A DNA stretch of 64,000 bases from Hymenolepis diminuta (Eukaryota > Platyhelminthes > Cestoda > Cyclophyllidea > Hymenolepididae): NCBI GenBank assembly GCA_900708905.1, contig CAADRB010000004.1, positions 2,855,685 to 2,919,684 on the forward strand. Direction: 5' to 3'. Position 1 is the stretch's first letter. The number at the start of each line of letters is the position of its first letter. The notes under the pieces are model-generated. The model saw only the letters and a list, made by a program, of their open reading frames with translations, had not been told where the DNA came from and ran no database searches. The translations under genes were made by a program, and so were the position numbers. Shown here piece by piece: positions 50,901-60,800 of this stretch.

Positions 50901-53900
50901 CCTCATTCAAACAAACGATAAATCCCACGCGATAGACAGAGAAAAGGAAATGAATGTCTAATAAATGGTATCATCATGGTAATCAGTTGACTATTTTCAA
51001 GAAAATATTATTAATAAATTGGCAAAGGAAAACTGACGACAAGTTCTGACATTACTGCTAGTGGAAGATAAATTTTCGGTAAAGCATAAGAAAATGATTT
51101 TTTATTGTGGGTAACCATAGGGGAGGTAGATAACTGTAAAGTGGTACAAAATGGATCAAGAGATCAAGTAGAAGTAGAAAGAAATGTAAGGACATCAAAT
51201 TTTGAGCTTGGATTTAGGTTGCAGAAATTTTCCCTTAATGAGTGAAGATCACGACCCCAATTTTTAAAAGTTCCAACGATCGGACTGATTGCTGAGAGAA
51301 TTTACGTTTGCGAAGTCTGAAGCTTATTGATCGGCTGACCAATGAAGACGGTTAATCAACTACTTAAGGTATATTTCGTTCTTCTAATGGTCAAGGTATT
51401 AGCAGGAAGATAAATGCTAACATGATGTTGGCATGTAGTAATGATGAGACAACAGACACCCTAGTAACAGTGAAAGCGACACACGTTAAAGAGGTGCAGA
51501 GATTTTAAGAAAATCTGCTTTTAATATTGACAAGTAGTATAATCGGAAAAATCTTTACCTTTGGGGTAAATAATATATGGTGGAGAAATTGTAGTGACCA
51601 TTTCTTGCTTATTTAATCTGTTATCATGATTAGCCCATCGATTTTCATGCAATTTATTTCCGTCTTCAAATATCTCTGCCTATGGTTCAATCTCTTGGTC
51701 ATTAAGCAGTTTATTGACTTCACCCGTTATCTAAAATCTGCGTCATGAGTTTTACTCACAGAATCACACTTTTCAGCTTAAAGGTTACAATGCTGCTGCC
51801 TCCACTCTGTTCCTTCCCAATAAAATATTTCGTCATCTACTCTGTTTCATTCCTGTCTTGCGATAGCTGAGTTCTTCCAGTTGGAAAGGGCACTATTTAC
51901 TAATTACAATTTTACACTGCAATCTTCTACAAGAATATGAAATAAAAAAGAACGAAGAAGAAGGACCGGACCTCTGGCCGATTATAAAGAAGTAATATCA
52001 GAACTAGGAACGCATATTAAAAATATTGATAGGATGAATGACAGATTACTAGCTTGAGTGCTTTTAACTTATCAAAGCTCACTAGAATGCACTCGAGATG
52101 AAATCTAATAGATGTTCACATATTAGATTTGACACCATGAATTGACAAAGCGGCATCTGTTATCGTGGCGATCAAATTTGAAAGTCACGGATTTGATACT
52201 TTAAACTACTTTAGGTTAGGTTTAATGATATTCTCGTACAGAACAAAAATCTTTCTATGAGCTAAGTGGTTGCAACAGCATTTTTTCAGAATCAGAAGGT
52301 GGAGAGCTAGGTGGAGAGGATTAGTGTATTGAATGGCCTTAAAGAAAAAGAGATAATGAGTGTTTAGCTATCGCATCGCTCCTATGTTGAAACTGTAAGC
52401 TCCATAACATCATGTAAGAACATTTTGCTTTCTCAGTCGTCGGGAGAAAAACTGATTTGAAGTGGCAGCATCGACCATTGCAATTAAAACTGTGGCCAAT
52501 GAGCAATGGAAGTCGTAGACAATCCAGGGAATGAATCATGAAACTTGAATATTGGAATGTGAACCACCCATTATGCAAACATTGTAAATGCAAGATTTCA
52601 AAAATCAAATGAAGTTTAAGGATGAATCCTTAAGTGCTTCCTAAATTTTTATCTATGCCACCAATCGATAAGGTCTAATTATTTCTACCTCCAAGTGGCG
52701 CTTGAAGTGCTTGACCTCGTAGATGACCATCGCGCGTCCTCAGATAGTTTATTTTAACTCGGAATAAGCTAATTAAGCGGTGTTTGAATGAGCGTTGCTA
52801 GGGTTCGGTTACCCCGCAGTGATTTCCAGAACCATTCCATATGTTTATATTATTCCATCTATGTAAGACTATAAAGCCCTTCTACACACATTCAAAATAT
52901 GCCATGCATGCAGATATACGCTCCCCTCTCATCTCCCTCTTACTCTCCTAAATTCTCCTCTCGGTTCATTCAATACACTTTGGCCTATGCAATCCTTGGT
53001 GTTATGCACTAAAAATGTTACTATCGTATTCTTAGCTTCTACAATCAAGGTAGGTTAATTGTGTTACTCTACCCCCAACAAAGTAAGGCTTCTTGATATC
53101 TTGACTTTGCTCTCAGCATCTTTTTGAACTTCTTATCTGTATCATTTTTTGGGCTCTCTGTTAACCAACTTCAGTTTCTTTCCACAATTAAAAATTGTTA
53201 CTGTTTGTGTTACACTGGGTAATAAAATAATTTGCTGTATTCATCGGCTACCTTAAGGACTAAATATGGTTACTAAAACAATTTCCCAGAAAAATAGACG
53301 AACAACTAACAGTTACTAGAATGAATTCCGTTATACTAAAATCGCTTTTTCACCCTAGTGATAAGATCTTGGCTAACAGAAAAACGTTGTTGACCAGACA
53401 TCATCATATAAACAACTGGACAACGCGAACATTAATTCACTCATGAAAACGAGGGACAAATTCTAGATGTTTCAAAATGTGAACATTAGAACATGAGGTA
53501 TTGGAACATGCTCAAGAAGTAAAAGCATACTACTTGAATCTAAAGATGCTTTTTAATACACTGATTTTATCTTCTACTTCTTATCGTGTCAAAAAATTGT
53601 AATATGTAATAATTTCTAAAACGATAGTGAACTCTGGTAGTCTAAAGAAAATTTTCTGAGATACAGAAAGCTAATAAAGAAAAAATTGGTTATACAATCA
53701 ATCTTCTACATTTCGCGATAGGTTTTAAGCTTTCTTATAATCTTTATGAAATCGCGACTGCTCTGTGGAATAAAAAAATCAAGAGAATATAGGCATTCCT
53801 AAAAAGGGCGAAGAGAATATGACCTTCAGGATGAAAAATCAAAATTTAAAACTAGAAAATAAGCCAAGTCTAGGGATAAGAGCATCAAAATACAAGGCTA

Positions 53901-56859
53901 ATCAGATTATCGTAGACTTTCCCAATCAATGTACAAGAACTAGTAAGCCATAACACCCTTTTGTTATTCGCACCCGTAATTAATAAATGATATATTAAAT
54001 AAAAGGATCTATTAATAAATGTTGTTATCACTAGTATGTCGAAATTGAAAATGATACGTTGTTAAGAGGCAATTTAACCATCTTGAAGCTTTCCGAAAAT
54101 TGGTATACATAAACTTTTGATTCTGTTAACTTCACAAAACGGGAACCTACTTCATGTTAAACAAATGATTTCTGCTCTAGTAAACATTCGCATGTATATT
54201 GCAGTATTGGAATTCACGAATTTCACCTAATACTCTAAATTTACAGCCTGGAAACGTGGAGTTCACATGATCGGATCTCATAAGACTTTATTTGCGTCTC
54301 GTCTTATTGTCCAACAATAAAATGAATAAAATACTGTGTAGGACAGATTCAGACATTATAAATTAGAACTACTAAGATCAGAATAAAGCTGTCCTGCTGC
54401 CTCGAATATGAAAGGGCTATTTCGTTTTAGATACATCAAAAGAAACTAATGACTGCTCAGAACACTGCTTAGCTCACCTGAGAATGATAAAGACCTATTT
54501 GATGTTGTAAAGCTTAACATCTTGAAGATCAACAGACAGATGGTGATGATCAGACGGGTTCTAAGATCAAATGTACCTTCCATTAAAACTCGAAGGAAAT
54601 TACTCGAAGCCTTCGTCAAACGTGTCTTTCTCTAAGGTTTTCCAATAGGGAGTCTATCCATAGCATGCTAAAATATCATCCATAATTAAAAGATCTGGGA
54701 AAACGAGAAATCTTCTGCTTGGATTCTCGATATCATCGACTCTTCGAAAATGAACGTGAGATAAGTAGGCACTTGTAAAAAAAAATTTACCAAGCTGCAG
54801 ACTATTTTAAAATTTATGTTTAAAGAGAGAGTTTATGAAATCGTGCTATCCGGAATTTCGCTAATGATTATGTTCATAAAGTAAGTTTAATACATCATGA
54901 AAAAGAATAAAAGTAAATCTGTAGACAACCTGACGGAATCATTACAGACGCAGAAAGGTTTTTGATTAACCGCACTTCCTACATTTTTTAGAAACTCCTT
55001 ATTTACTTCTACTGTTCGTTTCGTTTAAATGCTATTTATAATTAGAATTGCACATTTTTGCCATAAACAATAAAAAAAATAATTTTATATTCAATCGCTT
55101 CTAAGACGGGAGGTCACAGCTCCCTGTTTTCCTCTAAATAAAGCATAAAGCCAAAGAGGAATTTTTTCCTCAGACCTACAGCAACCACTTATCTTCCACT
55201 TTCTTGGATGTTTAGAAATTACATTTTGGTAATAGATGCTATCATTTAATGTATTCAGGGCGTAGCCCCGTAAAAATTTACTCATTTCGTGAATGGAATT
55301 TGTGTCTGGGCAAAATTTAGAATTTACGGCGATGCATCTTACTTTCCGCCTATTTAACGGTAAATGAAATTTCTATAAATAAACGATTAGAAAGAAATCA
55401 TTAAAGAGAAATGTGACCAACGTGCATGTCTCTAAAGTTGGAGATTGATGTTCACCCGTGAATATCCAGTCGTGGCGATGAACTCTGATTAAAAGGTGGG
55501 ATACTGGAATGCAAGTTCCTTATCAAAACGGCTGCGGACTACCCTTCCCCCACCAGGTCATGTATTTTAACACTCTCCAAAATGAGCTTAGAACCATTAT
55601 GAGATGAAATTAAATCGTTGCATATCGGGATATAACCCGCAAATAATAACATTGTTACCATATACGATTAACGCTTCCAACTGCAAACTGGGATGTTCGC
55701 TGTATTGTATTATTAACCTTTAAGGTCTGGGTTGACCAAGCGCGCACTTCCGAGCCACTAAACTACCAGCCTCGATGTACCCGAAGTCACTAAATAAGTC
55801 TGAGACACCGCTACTACAACCAAGTCAATGAATCTCCAACAGAGGAGAAGACTGGGAAAATGATGAAGATTTACGAGATGTATCTGACTAAAAGATCTTA
55901 AGTAGTAACATGATATTTTTGTAGCCAGGTTAATGAATAATAATCGTTAACTTATAAGTGAGAAAGATTTAGAAAAATTGCAAGAAACTATGAGAATGTC
56001 AGCTTGACATTCGGAATATAAACTGTTGTCAGTCTGTCGGTGTTTTAGCCTCCAAACATCAGTAATACTAAGACAAATTTGTATTCATTTATATATAGTC
56101 TTTACTTAATTAAAAAAGTGCCCATGACGTAACTGCATTTCTGTATTATCTCTCTCTCCCTCTCTCTCTGTCTCCGGGTCTGAGTCAAATGCACCCTAGC
56201 GATATCTAATGGGCAGATAGATTATAGCTGCAGAAACTATACCTACCAGCATTACAGCACTGAAGAAGTCTTACTTTACAAAATATATTTAGTCATTAGG
56301 TTATGGAGTAATTTAAAAAACTGAACTTACAACTATCATCCTTCATATACTCAATCTTAATGACATCGATATCAGCTGAAATTTTGAATTGCTTCCCTTC
56401 TTCCGGGACGACAACATTAGATCTAACCAACTCGACATCTTCCGTGTCCAATCGACCGGCAGCAGGAATAAGAAATTGGACTCTATAGATAGTATGTTGT
56501 CTGATCATTCCAAGGCCAATATCGAAGACGGCGAGATCTTCAGGAGCATTAGCAGGTCTGGAGATTGAGATTGGACTTCCATCCTCGCCCTCATCCCCGG
56601 AATCCGGGTAGCCTGTTGAGGAAGAAGGTCGTGGACTTGCCGATCGAATAGGACAGGCGGTTAGTGCTCTGTTAGCAGATCCTGCACTGCGGATTGAGAG
56701 ATTATCGCCTTCGTGGGAAGAGGAGTAGCCCGACCCTTCAGCGAAGTTTCCAGCTCCTGAACACTCACCGTCGTGGAGATGACAGTCGACAAGGAACTGA
56801 ACGCTTCGCTTCTTTCGAATGCCCATGTGTGGACTCAATCTAGTATTGTCATCAGCCAT
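41824..56859 (-). CDS. ADISSP: C20orf27/ADISSP homolog (261 aa, 3 exons over 15 kb)
   Basis: Coding exons on the minus strand are 56859-56331, 45692-45570 and 41957-41824, joined by GT-AG introns of about 10.6 and 3.6 kb. Phases agree: T|TA makes Leu and G|GA makes Gly. The 261-residue product matches the human C20orf27 layout. An N-terminal RKKRSVQF aligns with the human RVRSIRF; a strand-rich core follows (VFDIGLGMIRQHTIYRVQF, then VVPEEG); the C-terminus has GHGTPSLRLG..VGHTDEYED and EWAGFED, like the human HGTPMLL..VGAELEYD and WHGFD. The human protein is 174 residues. The excess here is mostly a Ser/Gly/Pro-rich, low-complexity insertion at about residues 33-95 plus an acidic tail. RSVQF fits the RVxF consensus for protein phosphatase 1 docking. 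No signal peptide or membrane segment is seen. The function in invertebrates is poorly known. Homology rests on remembered alignment, not a search. Confidence 0.85.
42170..42420 (+). repeat. Family B repeat fragment
   Basis: AGTATGTTCAGAGCTTGCTT, GAATTCCGTGGTTGGCCAAC, then AACTCACTCAGGGTGAACTA, the palindromic end. Confidence 0.52.
42590..42940 (+). repeat. Family A repeat, diverged
   Basis: TTTACCTCATTTGAATTTTG, CGCACACAATTTACTTAATG, AAACTTCACGAATCGTCCCC and AGGATGGTCAGCCTTACTA. Confidence 0.66.
44215..44635 (+). repeat. Family A repeat (3' two thirds lie in the left inverted arm)
   Basis: GGTCGGCAGAAAGTC, GATACTAAGAGCAAAAGATA, AATGGGTGGTTCACATTCC, TGAGAAAGCAAAATGTTCTT and GAGCTTACAGTTTCAACATA. 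The 79-codon ORF inside is not thought to be a gene. Confidence 0.72.
44371..44850 (+). repeat. Inverted duplication, left arm (contains a family A copy)
   Basis: The segment reads almost identically to the reverse complement of 52035-52605, including an identical 79-codon open frame (44386-44625 here, inside 52339-52608 there). The match continues about 200 bases past the end of family A into non-family sequence. It lies in intron 2 of the ADISSP homolog. Relative to the other arm it lacks about 14 bases near 44379 and about 100 bases near 44776. Confidence 0.9.
45170..45460 (-). repeat. Family A repeat, diverged, beside ADISSP exon B
   Basis: GCATGACCAGTCAACTGAAC, GCGCCGAACGTCATTTGC, CCAGCAATCTAGGAAC and TTTCCCACAATTAAAAATTC. 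It ends about 110 bases from the donor of exon B. Confidence 0.62.
45570..45692 (-). CDS. ADISSP: ADISSP homolog, exon B (123 nt)
   Basis: The exon lies between an acceptor (TATTTCAG) and a donor (GTAAGT). It continues the frame of exon A with one carried base and encodes 40 full codons (YKLTLKMTTN..CVYFILLANAL) before passing one base on. CVYFILLANALG corresponds to human CVRVTVQARVMD just before the conserved HGTP. The exon length is a multiple of three and it is too short to stand out as an ORF. Near-identical inverted repeats flank it at 44.4-44.85 kb and 52.03-52.6 kb. Confidence 0.85.
47335..47670 (+). repeat. Family A repeat
   Basis: ATGGAAAGCAACGGAAATCG, GTTAACAGAAAGTTTAATAA, GATGTTTAGCACTCATTAAC and GGTCGGCTATGACACTTCGA. 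Confidence 0.7.
48290..48645 (-). repeat. Family B repeat
   Basis: CATCTACCTGTTCTTGACTG, CATATGAACTCATTCAGAAA and GTCCTGAGTTCAAATGCTAT, ending in GCAATAATAATAGTAGTA, a simple-repeat tail as seen in retroposons. Confidence 0.58.
49035..49345 (+). repeat. Family A repeat
   Basis: ATGTTGAGAGTAAAGTTAGG, AAAGCAGTTCCCATTCAAAT, TTCATGATTCGTCACCTGAG and TAGGATAGTCAGTATTGCCA. Confidence 0.68.
51095..51460 (+). repeat. Family A repeat, strongly diverged
   Basis: TTATTGTGGGTAACCATA resembles the hairpin end. CTTGGATTTAGGTTGCAGAA and TGATCGGCTGACCAATGAAG are weak matches to later consensus segments. Confidence 0.45.
51700..51930 (-). repeat. Family B repeat fragment
   Basis: TCATCTACTCTGTTTCATTC, then CTGAGTTCTTCCAG: weakly similar to the 48.5 kb copy. 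Confidence 0.35.
52035..52605 (-). repeat. Inverted duplication, right arm
   Basis: Partner of 44371-44850 in the opposite direction, in intron 1 of the ADISSP homolog. Only a handful of substitutions separate the arms, so the copying is recent compared with the heavily diverged family A copies elsewhere. It carries a ~100-base segment (52098-52197) missing from the left arm. Confidence 0.9.
52101..52130. repeat. Perfect 10-bp hairpin inside the arm-specific insertion
   Basis: AAATCTAATA and TATTAGATTT are exact inverted repeats around a 10-base loop, near one end of the segment present only in the right arm. Confidence 0.75.
52330..52640 (-). repeat. Family A repeat (in the right inverted arm)
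   Basis: AACATCATGTAAGAACATTT, AAGTGGCAGCATCGACCATT, GTAGACAATCCAGGGAATGA and TGAACCACCCATTATGC: the reverse of the 44.4 kb copy. Confidence 0.72.
53080..53235 (-). repeat. Family A repeat, hairpin-end fragment
   Basis: Only the terminal third is present: GATATCTTGACTTTGCTCTC, CTCTGTTAACCAACTTCAG, CCACAATTAAAAATTG and GTTACACTGGGTAATAA. Confidence 0.66.
55720..55775 (-). other. Isolated A-box-like tRNA fragment
   Basis: On the minus strand TAGTTTAGTGG (55755-55765) matches the A-box consensus exactly, but no B box follows at the right distance. It is probably a decayed SINE head or tRNA pseudogene. Confidence 0.3.
56149..56175. repeat. CT-rich microsatellite
   Basis: Interrupted (TC)n tract, about 155 bases on the 3' side of the exon A donor inside intron 1. 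Confidence 0.75.
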
Positions 56860-56867
56860 TCTGGTTG
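56331..56867 (-). CDS. ADISSP: ADISSP homolog, exon A (first coding exon)
   Basis: A pyrimidine-rich acceptor ends in TTAG just above 56867. Eight untranslated bases follow, then ATG at 56859. The open frame runs 176 codons plus one base to a GTAAGT donor at 56330. The longer open frame that starts upstream at 56898 reads through the acceptor tract and is not real coding sequence. Because the exon begins at an acceptor, at least one non-coding 5' exon, or a trans-spliced leader, must lie upstream. I could not place it. Confidence 0.87.
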
Positions 56868-57810
56868 CTAAGAGAAAAAAACAATTACTATTGTCCATAG
56901 AAGAATAAAAAAGTTTCTACAAGTTTTAATAATAGGAAAGGGGAAGTAACAAATGAATCAACTGAGGTATGAAACGAGGAAGGGGTCAGCAACAAGAGGG
57001 TAATGAAGTCAATACATCCAGTAGTAGTACTGACTACTACTCGAATGCCCGTGAGTCCTGTTAACTTAAAAATCTGCAAGTCGGATACAACAAGCGTGTA
57101 AGGGAAAAAATTCTTCATGTCAATCCATACCAGTATGGTTAGCCATTACATTGCTGGATGGGCACCGATAGACACCGACTTGATAACCTCCAACTTATTA
57201 TACGTAGACATTAACGTTAACGCCACTAGCTTTTAGAAGTTCACATGTACAATTGCTCTCATCTAATTGATTAAAGGAATATATACACATATATATAAGG
57301 TATTCAGAATCATAGTAAATTTCACTTTGAGTGAACTTTGGTGAGCCCTGCTATGCTATAATAATTGTGTCTCGTAGCATTCTGCTAATATCTTAGCTAG
57401 AGAAAAGAAATCTCAGTTATGCCCATATACAGTTACAAAGCTTTGGAGATAGGACATTCACGGGTTTACAATTTCTTGAACCCTCAGAAAAACTCTAACA
57501 GATTTGTGAAATGTGGGGTTATTAAAATACACATGAAAGCATGCAAAAGCTCTCAAAAATTCATCAACTACAATTTTTGCAATTCAAAATTTATCTTTAA
57601 TCGAAAAGAATGCTCTCTAAATATCTACAGACATAAAATTTTAAGTGATAAAGAGTCAGCATTGCCAAAACGAGTTGCACCGATATTAAAATTTTTAGAT
57701 CAAAATTCCGAAATATCACATTCTTCCCTCGTCCCCCTCAATAAATATATCATTGAGAGCTGTGTACTCCTACATCCTATGCCAAGTAATTTTATGAACA
57801 AACTGATTCA

Positions 57811-58227
57811 TCTTGAGTGAATAGAGCTTACGGAGTTCTCCTAACATAAAATTTTTAGCTATCTCATCTCTGCTGCCGAATATCATTTTGCCTTCTCAAC
57901 CAATGGATTAAAAAACGATTTGAAGTGGCGAGACTTACCATTATGATTAAAACTGGTCAATAAGCACCAAACATCGTAGTCAAGTATTTGAGGCGATCCA
58001 GGAGACGAATCGTGAAATTCGAATTATAGAACAAGAAATACCCACTTAGTAAAATATTGTGCAACCTGAATCCAAAAATGAAATGAAGTAAGACAGGAAT
58101 ACCTTGGAATTGCTCTCAGCATCTTTTGACCCCCTCCCCTTTATCATTCGTTGGACCTCTGTTAACCGACTTCAATTGCTTTTCACAAATAAAAATTGTA
58201 ATATTTTTTATTACTGTGGGTAATAAA
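57811..58227 (-). repeat. Family A repeat, full-length reference copy (~417 bp)
   Basis: The most complete copy. One end is an imperfect palindrome (TTCATCTTGAGTGAA). The other is ATTACTGTGGGTAATAA, which can fold into a short hairpin. Landmarks include CTTCTCAACCAATGG, AAGTGGCGAGACTTACCAT, CAGGAGACGAATCGTGAAAT, GTGCAACCTGAATCCAAAA and TTGCTCTCAGCATC. No ORF, terminal inverted repeat or pol III box is evident, so its class is unknown. Confidence 0.75.
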
Positions 58228-58560
58228 AATATGAATGAATTATATAGGAACAATCGTGAAAAAAATCCTCAAGATTATAATCTTCAAATAAAATAATGAA
58301 AAATTATCAGAAAATAAATCCATTTAAAACTTCGTCGAAAAAAGACACAGTTTAACAAAACAAAATACTTATTTAAAACAAACAGATTGCAAATAAATCT
58401 CAGGTCACACTAACAGGCCAATCTTTTAAAGATGATGAAAGCTTTTAGTTAATCAAAGGGCAGTATACACTTAGCTAACAAGAAGAAATAAATAAGATAT
58501 TTTTAGAAAGATTTTACTAAAAGCGGATTTAGAAGTAACACATTAATTAAAAATTGCACG

Positions 58561-58576
58561 ATATATATATATATAT
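58561..58576. repeat. (AT)8 microsatellite
   Basis: Sixteen bases of alternating A and T within AT-rich DNA. Confidence 0.85.
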
Positions 58577-60599
58577 TTAATTAAATAAAAGTAAATGTAT
58601 TATGAAATTTCTAGTAAATTAAAATTATCATTTCTTTTCATATACGCCTCTTAAAATGTTGAGTATCAAAATTCACCACATCATTCAAACAAATTTTGCA
58701 AATAAAAAATCCAAGCTTGAAAAAAAATATATATAGAATTATTTGCCTAAACATACGCTGAAGAAATTCAAATGTTTTAAAAAAATAAAGGACTGTTGCT
58801 CCAGTTGCGATAAGAAATCACGTCAACAAGATAAACGAGAAAATAAAATGAAAGTCAAAGACAAATTGTTTACATTTTATATTTCTAAGCCCTTCTATTT
58901 TCACTTCCCTTAGGTATAAAAGATGTCTGTGATAATAAGGCTAGGATTTTATTCACTATCATTCTACCATTCAATGTTAGCATTTTAAAGTTGGATATCA
59001 GAAGAAAAATTTGATTCTAAAGAAGGCTGCAACTTAAGGGTAACTGTGATGTAAAACATGGAACCTTCCTATATCATTGATCTTCCTCAAATGTTATCAC
59101 AAAGTAGTTAGAAAGACGACAGAGAATATGATGTGGATACTCTGATAGGGAGAACAATGGATAGGAGAGAACATCAATATGCAGGAATTAGGAAAATAGC
59201 TTGAGAAAATAGTTAACGAAAGGTAACTTAACAATCTAGACCTCCAAAGTAGAACTAATTCATTAAATTTAATGACCAAGCACTATCGAGCCATTCTACC
59301 TTAGTAAAAATCACTTAGATTTAAGTTAATTAATGAAAAAGTAACATTCACAATAGAGCCAGAATTCCATGAAAATTGATTGACAGTTTGAGATGGTACC
59401 GAGGAGACAAGTGCCTATAAGTTCGAAATCCGTCAAATGACAAGCGGATTGCAGGGCAATATTAAACTAGAATTCCAAATTATAAACTAGAATGACATTT
59501 TAAAAATCTTTTAAACGACAACGACGAACAATCTCTAAAATCCCGTGACTAAGCTTCAACTAAGAAGACTTAACTTTTGGTTGTTGTAAAATTCTCCCAA
59601 TTTCTGCCGTTCTAAAACTTCTTTTGAGTCATCAGGTACCAAATAGAAGTAGAAAGAAACCTTACGAAAAGTCATGGATAAGGTAAATCCATAAAAAAAC
59701 ACCAAGGTAGTAATTATTTTGACCGATCTGTTTGTTTGTTGTCTGAAAACAGTCTCAGTTCCCATCTTCACATGCATAAAAGTATCCACCTCAAGGGAAT
59801 TCGAGCAAAAACACCGAAGCACGGAGCTGCCAGTTGTATACGAATGTTCATAGAAAAAAAGTATTACAGATGCAACGATAATCGCCACGTATCTGATTGT
59901 TCGAGTAGTTGTTGAACAAGAGGACATCTTATAACCTTATGAACCCATTTTTAGTAAAAATAGTTTAATCTCAGATAACAATTTACTAAAGTTATAGTAA
60001 TAAGTACCCAGACAATAGAAATTAAAATTTAATTCGCATTCACTAGCGATGTTTTATCATACTGTTGATTCTAAAGGTAACAATTTTATTGTTACTTTTC
60101 TATAACCAATTGCATACTAATTTGATAAATGATTTCAATAATTAAAATAAGATGAAGAAATATATTTACTGTGGAATGAAAATTCATAAACTAACAATTA
60201 ATATACGGAAATGCTGTGCATTGACTTAAAGTTTAATTGTCAATTAAAACAACAGCGAGCATACTCAACAAAAAGGCCTAGAAAAAACAACTTCATGTAC
60301 AAACGTTTATGAAAAATAATAAGATAATTTAATCTAAGCGTTCAACTTATTTTTAAAAAACATAAGATGGAATCGGACACAAACCCATGAAGCGGAGGCG
60401 GTGTCTATTTGTTGGACGATCAATTTGCCGAACAATTTGCGCAAGTGCACACTACAGCGGTGGAAATGTATAAATAAATGACATATTTCGTCTTAAGTGC
60501 CAATTGGCAAAACACGATAGGTCCTGAGGCTATTCTTTTATTTCACCGACACATAAATACTGTCCAGGTCCATCAAAAGAAGTTTTTACAACACTTGAC

Positions 60600-60800
60600 T
60601 TGGGTAGAGAGAAGATATCCCGGAGTCTCCCTTATGTGGACCTCACATCCTACCGCCATTCCTCTTGTTAACCAGAATTAACCATAGAGGTTGATCACCC
60701 ACACCACTACATGTGTGTCGATGAGCATTGATCTTATAGCTTTTGAATTGGGAGGCATTACCGATTATCATTGCACAACCGCCTCACTTCCTTGAAAAAT
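60600..60800 (-). mobile_element. tRNA-derived SINE, degenerate copy
   Basis: Read on the minus strand: GTTGTGCAATGATAATC, a lost B box, GGTTAATTCTGGTTAACAAG, GGTAGGATGTGAGG, GGGAGACTCCGGGATATC and CTCTCTACCCAAGTC. It explains the end of the 67-codon plus ORF at 60478-60681. Confidence 0.6.

Larger units (their letters stand above)
45693..56330 (-). other. Intron 1 of the ADISSP homolog
   Basis: About 10.6 kb. It contains family A copies at 47.3, 49.0, 51.1, 52.3 and 53.1 kb, family B copies at 48.3 and 51.7 kb, the right inverted arm and a tRNA fragment at 55.7 kb. A pyrimidine tract (CT)n at 56149-56175 lies near the donor side. No other gene was recognised inside it. Confidence 0.75.

Noticed and set aside
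56868..56898. ADISSP start at the upstream ATG of the open frame (MDNSNCFF..)
   Set aside because: This stretch is a T-rich acceptor tract ending in TTAG. The true start is the ATG eight bases into the exon.
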